A stretch of DNA of 49,016 nucleotides, from positions 1 to 49,016 of IMG/VR virus record IMGVR_UViG_3300029914_000039. One strand, written 5' to 3'. The DNA comes from a virus. A program made the translations under genes and the position numbers. Under the pieces are notes generated by a model, which was given only the letters and a program-made list of their open reading frames with translations, searched no databases and was not told the origin of the DNA. Numbering within the stretch: the first letter of the stretch is position 1; each line of letters starts with the position of its first letter. Shown here piece after piece: positions 45,842-49,016 of this stretch.

Positions 45842-47137
45842 TTATCCAATCTTCAGCCGGTTGACCATGTTCTGCATCCCGGTAGCGAGCATGAGTTTCT
45901 TCTCGTCTGGGTGTTCGGTGCCGGTGAACATGATGTCGCGTAGCACCTGATCACGCATCTCCAGGGTCTTGGTTTTGGCCGTGGCAGGGTCGATGCCTTG
46001 TTTCTCGTAAGCGGTCTGGAAGCGCATGCAGGATGCCTTCAGCGCCTCGGACGCAGACTTGGCGTATTCCGGGGAACCGGGCTGGGGTAGATCACCAGTG
46101 GGATTCTGGATCCCACCCTGCCCCACCTCGGGAGTCTGGGTCGTATGGGTCGTCGCAGGCGATGTAGTGGTGGTAGGGTTTCCGGGTTCCTTGGCCGCAG
46201 CCTGAGCGGCCTTTGCCTTGGCCTTTGCCGCACCCGCCTTCAGCACTTCGATCTGGTTTGCCATATCGGTCAAAACGGTCTTGGCCGGTTCGGGCCCGTT
46301 CTTCCGGTCTCGCCACTTCTGAGACTCGCCGTTGAACAAGTCGGGATGTCCTCCGTCCTTGAAGGCATAGTAAAGGTCGGTCCCCAGCATGGAAAACGCT
46401 CCCCGCTCAGAGATGCCCCAACCACGGTCGTCTTTGAGCCCAACAACGGGCTCTGCATCGATGATTTCAGGTTCCTGGGTGGTCGGCGGCAAAGAGGGTA
46501 AAGAAGCTCGGGGGCGGCCTTTGGCTGGGGTCGGGTTGTCATCTTGGTTGTCTGCCTGGTCCATCTCTTCCTTGGTGTATAGCCCCGAAAGTTCTTGAGG
46601 GAAAGCCTTACGCAGCCCCAGGGCTTCCGCAACCTTGGATATCATGCCGCTGGGCATCTTCGCCCACATTGGGGTCAACCCACCGTCCTTCTTGGTCTGT
46701 TTGTATTCGGACCAGACGGCGACCCCCCACATGGGTTCCTTGAAGTCACGGCGCAGGATACCAACCTTTGCCGCAGCGGGGGGTTTGGAGTCGAGCCAAA
46801 CATCGACCCACTCTTTCCCATCTGCGGTCCAGAACGGTCCCACTTGACCAGCGTATTTGCCGGTGCGTTCCGCGACTAGACGCTGCCCGTCGATGCTGGT
46901 CTGGACCCCCATGATTTCCTTTTGCTGCCTGGCGTCCCACCTCTTGATGGCGTAAATCTGACGGGCGAATGGGTCTAGCCCGGTACGTTGGCAGACTTGG
47001 ACGAACAACGCCAGTTCGTCATCCGTGGACCCCACGCAGATAGTCCGCTTGATGAGGTCCACCTTCTCTGGGGAGAATTCTCCAGCAGAGGTGTTCACTT
47101 GCGCTGACTGCACTATGTTCAACTGCCCGTTCATCAT
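45842..47137 (-). CDS. bet: Bet/RecT-family ssDNA annealing protein
   Basis: 431-aa recombinase. [72 protein letters not shown] and the [20 protein letters not shown] block are the diagnostic path of the lambda Bet family, in order over residues 25-200. These proteins anneal complementary single strands in phage recombination. Residues 205-431 are an extension: Pro/Thr-rich linker ([16 protein letters not shown] near residues 320-335) and a helical C-terminal domain. No exonuclease partner is visible in the window; it may lie past the right edge. AGGAGGCCG precedes the ATGATG at 47137. Confidence 0.92.
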   Translation of the reverse strand: MMNGQLNIVQSAQVNTSAGEFSPEKVDLIKRTICVGSTDDELALFVQVCQRTGLDPFARQIYAIKRWDARQQKEIMGVQTSIDGQRLVAERTGKYAGQVGPFWTADGKEWVDVWLDSKPPAAAKVGILRRDFKEPMWGVAVWSEYKQTKKDGGLTPMWAKMPSGMISKVAEALGLRKAFPQELSGLYTKEEMDQADNQDDNPTPAKGRPRASLPSLPPTTQEPEIIDAEPVVGLKDDRGWGISERGAFSMLGTDLYYAFKDGGHPDLFNGESQKWRDRKNGPEPAKTVLTDMANQIEVLKAGAAKAKAKAAQAAAKEPGNPTTTTSPATTHTTQTPEVGQGGIQNPTGDLPQPGSPEYAKSASEALKASCMRFQTAYEKQGIDPATAKTKTLEMRDQVLRDIMFTGTEHPDEKKLMLATGMQNMVNRLKIG

Positions 47138-48141
47138 CGGCCTCCTAGCCTGATTTCTTCTTTGATCTTCAGCCCTGGATACTTCCCGGGCTCAACCTTC
47201 GTGATGTCGCCGTGGAGAGTCGCCTTGAGGTATTTCCCCAGGGCATTGAGTTTGGACGGGTCAGGTGAGCAGTGGATCCGCTCCACTTCTCCCTCATTGA
47301 CCACCTCGACCACCCACAGGTAGGACGTTCGGCTGCCAACGGCGGTAACAGGAGCCACGTAGTTGGGCATAACGACTTCGGGCATAACGACCCTCTGCGG
47401 GGCCAACGCCACGTTGCGCATGGATTCCTTGACATCTTCCCTGGCAGCAGACACCGAACCCTCCATGAGCGCGGCAAGGAAAGGGTCCTCTTCGACCTCG
47501 GCCAGTTTCTCCTTGGCCGCTTCTAGTTCGGCTCTGGCTGAATCTTCCGCTTCCCTGACCAGACGTTGGCGTTCTTTCTCTGCCTCAGCCTCCAGACGCA
47601 GGCGTTCCGTTTCCTGGGCTCGGAGTTGTTCGCGCTCCCGCGTTTTGAAGGCGAGCATCGGCTGCTCGTAGCGGGCGATCTCGGCGTCAACCAGAGCCGT
47701 GGCGTCCTTGAATTTGCCATCGATGTAGCGCCCCAGATCCAGAACGGGCTCTTTGAGCTTCTTCCGCTTGGACTCAAGTTCCGACTTGATGGATTTCAGG
47801 GAGGCATACCCCTTGTCTGCTTCCTGGTAGTCATCGGCAGTGTTGACAACCACCACTTGGCCCTTGGCCGGCAGGACCAGACCGGTTACCGCCCTGTCAG
47901 CCTCGGCCCGGATGGCAACCGGCGCCAGATCGGCAGGGACGATCTCGCCAACCTGTGCCTTCACTTCTGCCAGCTTCTCCATCGGGAGGATGAATTCGGC
48001 CTCAGCCATGAGCTGCTCGTCAGTCGGGTTCGACTTGAGAAAGTCTGGTTTCGAGTAGAGGTGGTTCCGCTGCGCCTTGTACTCATCGCCTGGCAATAGC
48101 GTGCGTATCCGGTCGCGTACGTCTTCGTGCGCTTTAGCCAT
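47134..48141 (-). CDS. coiled-coil accessory protein of the recombination module (335 aa)
   Basis: 335-aa protein whose stop overlaps the Bet start by 4 bp. After a helical start, residues 90-230 form a long coiled coil ([40 protein letters not shown]-type heptads), followed by a small beta domain ([20 protein letters not shown]). The I/K-E-x-x-R-K-x-L-K-x-P turn resembles the DUF1351-type proteins found next to phage RecT genes. It probably supports the annealase or its nuclease partner; no catalytic motif visible. AGGAGGCCACAC precedes ATG 48141. Confidence 0.6.
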   Translation of the reverse strand: MAKAHEDVRDRIRTLLPGDEYKAQRNHLYSKPDFLKSNPTDEQLMAEAEFILPMEKLAEVKAQVGEIVPADLAPVAIRAEADRAVTGLVLPAKGQVVVVNTADDYQEADKGYASLKSIKSELESKRKKLKEPVLDLGRYIDGKFKDATALVDAEIARYEQPMLAFKTREREQLRAQETERLRLEAEAEKERQRLVREAEDSARAELEAAKEKLAEVEEDPFLAALMEGSVSAAREDVKESMRNVALAPQRVVMPEVVMPNYVAPVTAVGSRTSYLWVVEVVNEGEVERIHCSPDPSKLNALGKYLKATLHGDITKVEPGKYPGLKIKEEIRLGGR

Positions 48142-48159
48142 GTGTGGCCTCCTGTATTC

Positions 48160-48188
48160 AGTGTATGGTTTTATCTGGTATCGCGCAA
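48160..48188 (-). promoter_or_regulatory. sigma70-like promoter upstream of the recombination operon
   Basis: On the minus strand: TTGCGC (48183-48188), 17-bp spacer, TACACT (48160-48165), about 20 bp before ATG 48141. Sits in the 57-bp gap between two co-oriented genes. Moderate match. Confidence 0.4.
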
Positions 48189-48198
48189 GGCTATTATT

Positions 48199-48588
48199 TC
48201 ACCAATCGCCAAGGACAGCATTGACCTTTTCGTTGATCCACACGGCGTTGGCCCGTTCCGTGTTGTCTTCCTCTGTGTCTGATTGGTCTAAACATTCAAT
48301 CTGCGTCTTGCTGAAAACCTGGATGCAAACAAGCGCATCTCGGTAGCGGGTCTTCTCACCCTTCTCCACTTCAAGCGTCGCCTCCAGTCCCGCGACCCTG
48401 GCGACCAACTGCCGCTCCAGGGTGCTGGCGACCGTCAGCCGACACTTGAGAGCATCGGTTTCCGCGACCTCGGCGTCATACAGAGACAAGACATAGCCAA
48501 GATCCCGATGGCAGAATTTCCACGCCGGGTTGTCATCCTTGGGGTTCGCGCTGGCATGGGCGGCACGAATTTGTTTCAGTTCAGGCAT
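48199..48588 (-). CDS. hypothetical coiled-coil protein (129 aa)
   Basis: 129-aa protein, ATG 48588 with CAGGAGACGCT upstream. A basic start (LKQIRAAHASANPKDDNPAW), then a heptad helix (ALKCRLTVASTLERQLVARV, GLEATLEVEKGEKTR), then an acidic helix. Function unknown; probably part of the early transcript upstream of the recombination genes. Confidence 0.55.
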   Translation of the reverse strand: MPELKQIRAAHASANPKDDNPAWKFCHRDLGYVLSLYDAEVAETDALKCRLTVASTLERQLVARVAGLEATLEVEKGEKTRYRDALVCIQVFSKTQIECLDQSDTEEDNTERANAVWINEKVNAVLGDW

Positions 48589-48608
48589 AGCGTCTCCTGG
48601 ACAGGTGC

Positions 48609-49016
48609 CTACTTGATGACTTTGAAACCCTTCGGAATTTTGATGCCCTTGAGGTCGCAGCCCCTGAGATCCAGGTAGCCGCCGATCGTGGTGGGCAGCG
48701 TGATGCCCTTGAGGTCGCAGCCCCTGAGATCCAGGTCGCCGCCGATCGTGGTGGGCAGCGTGATGCCCTTGAGGTCGCAGCCCCTGAGATCCAGGTAGCC
48801 GCCGATCGTGGTGGGCAGGGTGATGCCCTTGAGGTCGCAGCCCCTGAGATCCAGGGATCCGATCGTGGTGGGCAGCGTGATGCCCTTGAGGTCGCAGCCC
48901 CTGAGATCCAGGTAGCCGCCGATGGTGGTGGGCAGCGTGATGCCCTTGAGGTCGGAGTCCCTGAGATACAGGTCGCCGCCGATCGTGGTGGGCAGGGTGA
49001 TGCCCTTGAGGTCGCA
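48609..49016 (-). CDS. LRR-like 20-residue repeat protein, 5'-truncated by window edge
   Basis: The gene enters from the right edge and ends with TAG at 48609-48611. It encodes near-identical 20-aa repeats of the form DLKGITLPTTIGGYLDLRGC, ending DLKGIKIPKGFKVIK. The L-x-LPxxIGG-x-LxLxxC spacing is the short leucine-rich-like solenoid seen in various phage and bacterial repeat proteins. At least six repeats are visible, one shortened to 19 aa (48841-48897, Gly-Tyr replaced by Ser). No start codon is in the window. Function unknown; such solenoids often bind proteins. The almost identical DNA of the units means recent expansion. Confidence 0.75.
   Translation of the reverse strand, partial: CDLKGITLPTTIGGDLYLRDSDLKGITLPTTIGGYLDLRGCDLKGITLPTTIGSLDLRGCDLKGITLPTTIGGYLDLRGCDLKGITLPTTIGGDLDLRGCDLKGITLPTTIGGYLDLRGCDLKGIKIPKGFKVIK
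48640..49016 (-). repeat. 60-bp tandem repeat array
   Basis: Units of exactly 60 bp (one of 57 bp) with only a few substitutions between copies, continuing off the right edge. Encodes the 20-residue solenoid repeats. Confidence 0.92.

Overview
The window is a contiguous piece of a tailed, double-stranded DNA phage or prophage with a short-tail (podovirus, P22/T7-like) virion plan. The evidence is a complete morphogenesis set on the plus strand: small and large terminase, a 731-aa portal, scaffold, HK97-fold capsid, adaptor-like proteins, a propeller-like tail protein, a tailspike and a long ejection protein. No tape measure, sheath or baseplate genes are visible. A Gram-negative host is likely, because there is an SAR-less GH24 lysozyme, a spanin-like protein, a heptosyltransferase-like enzyme and sigma70-like promoters. 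The DNA is GC-rich by eye. The host genus cannot be told. No integrase, repressor, RNA polymerase or DNA polymerase is visible here, and both ends of the window cut through genes.

Layout, plus strand: 1-3273 is a train of very small, mostly overlapping genes (two winged-helix proteins, several zinc-binding or membrane miniproteins) broken by a 200-bp regulatory gap at 2245-2451. 3275-6008 holds the small terminase, a mini-zincin, a zinc ribbon and the lysis genes. 6030-22014 is packaging, head and connector, interrupted by an ATP-grasp ligase and a glycosyltransferase with a TPR tail. 22025-28649 is the host-range and decoration block: a beta-helix tailspike, a collagen-like protein and several beta-rich virion proteins. 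28637-36187 encodes three ejection (internal virion) proteins. 36192-37358 is a separate unit with its own promoter, a structured leader, a membrane miniprotein and a GT9 glycosyltransferase.

Layout, minus strand: 37355-49016 runs the other way and converges on the late genes with overlapping stop codons (CTAG at 37355-37358). From right to left it carries a repeat protein cut by the window edge, a recombination and replication module (coiled-coil accessory protein, Bet/RecT annealase, SSB-like OB protein, replisome-organizer-like protein, DnaC-like loader, RusA-like resolvase), a pentapeptide-repeat cassette flanked by 36-bp direct repeats, a second glycosyltransferase, and small membrane or zinc proteins under a strong promoter at 38174-38202.

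Features that most deserve attention: two inteins, each placed inside an ATP-binding motif (large terminase P-loop; PurD-like ATP-grasp) and both lacking the usual penultimate His; a near-perfect inverted duplication of the scaffold gene's 5' end inside an oppositely oriented membrane-protein gene 27 kb away; a hairpin resembling the right end / guide-RNA scaffold of IS200/IS605-type elements without a transposase or TnpB; the direct-repeat-flanked pentapeptide cassette; and a modification-like set of three glycosyltransferases plus one ATP-grasp enzyme. Functional statements rest on motif recognition by eye, with no database search.
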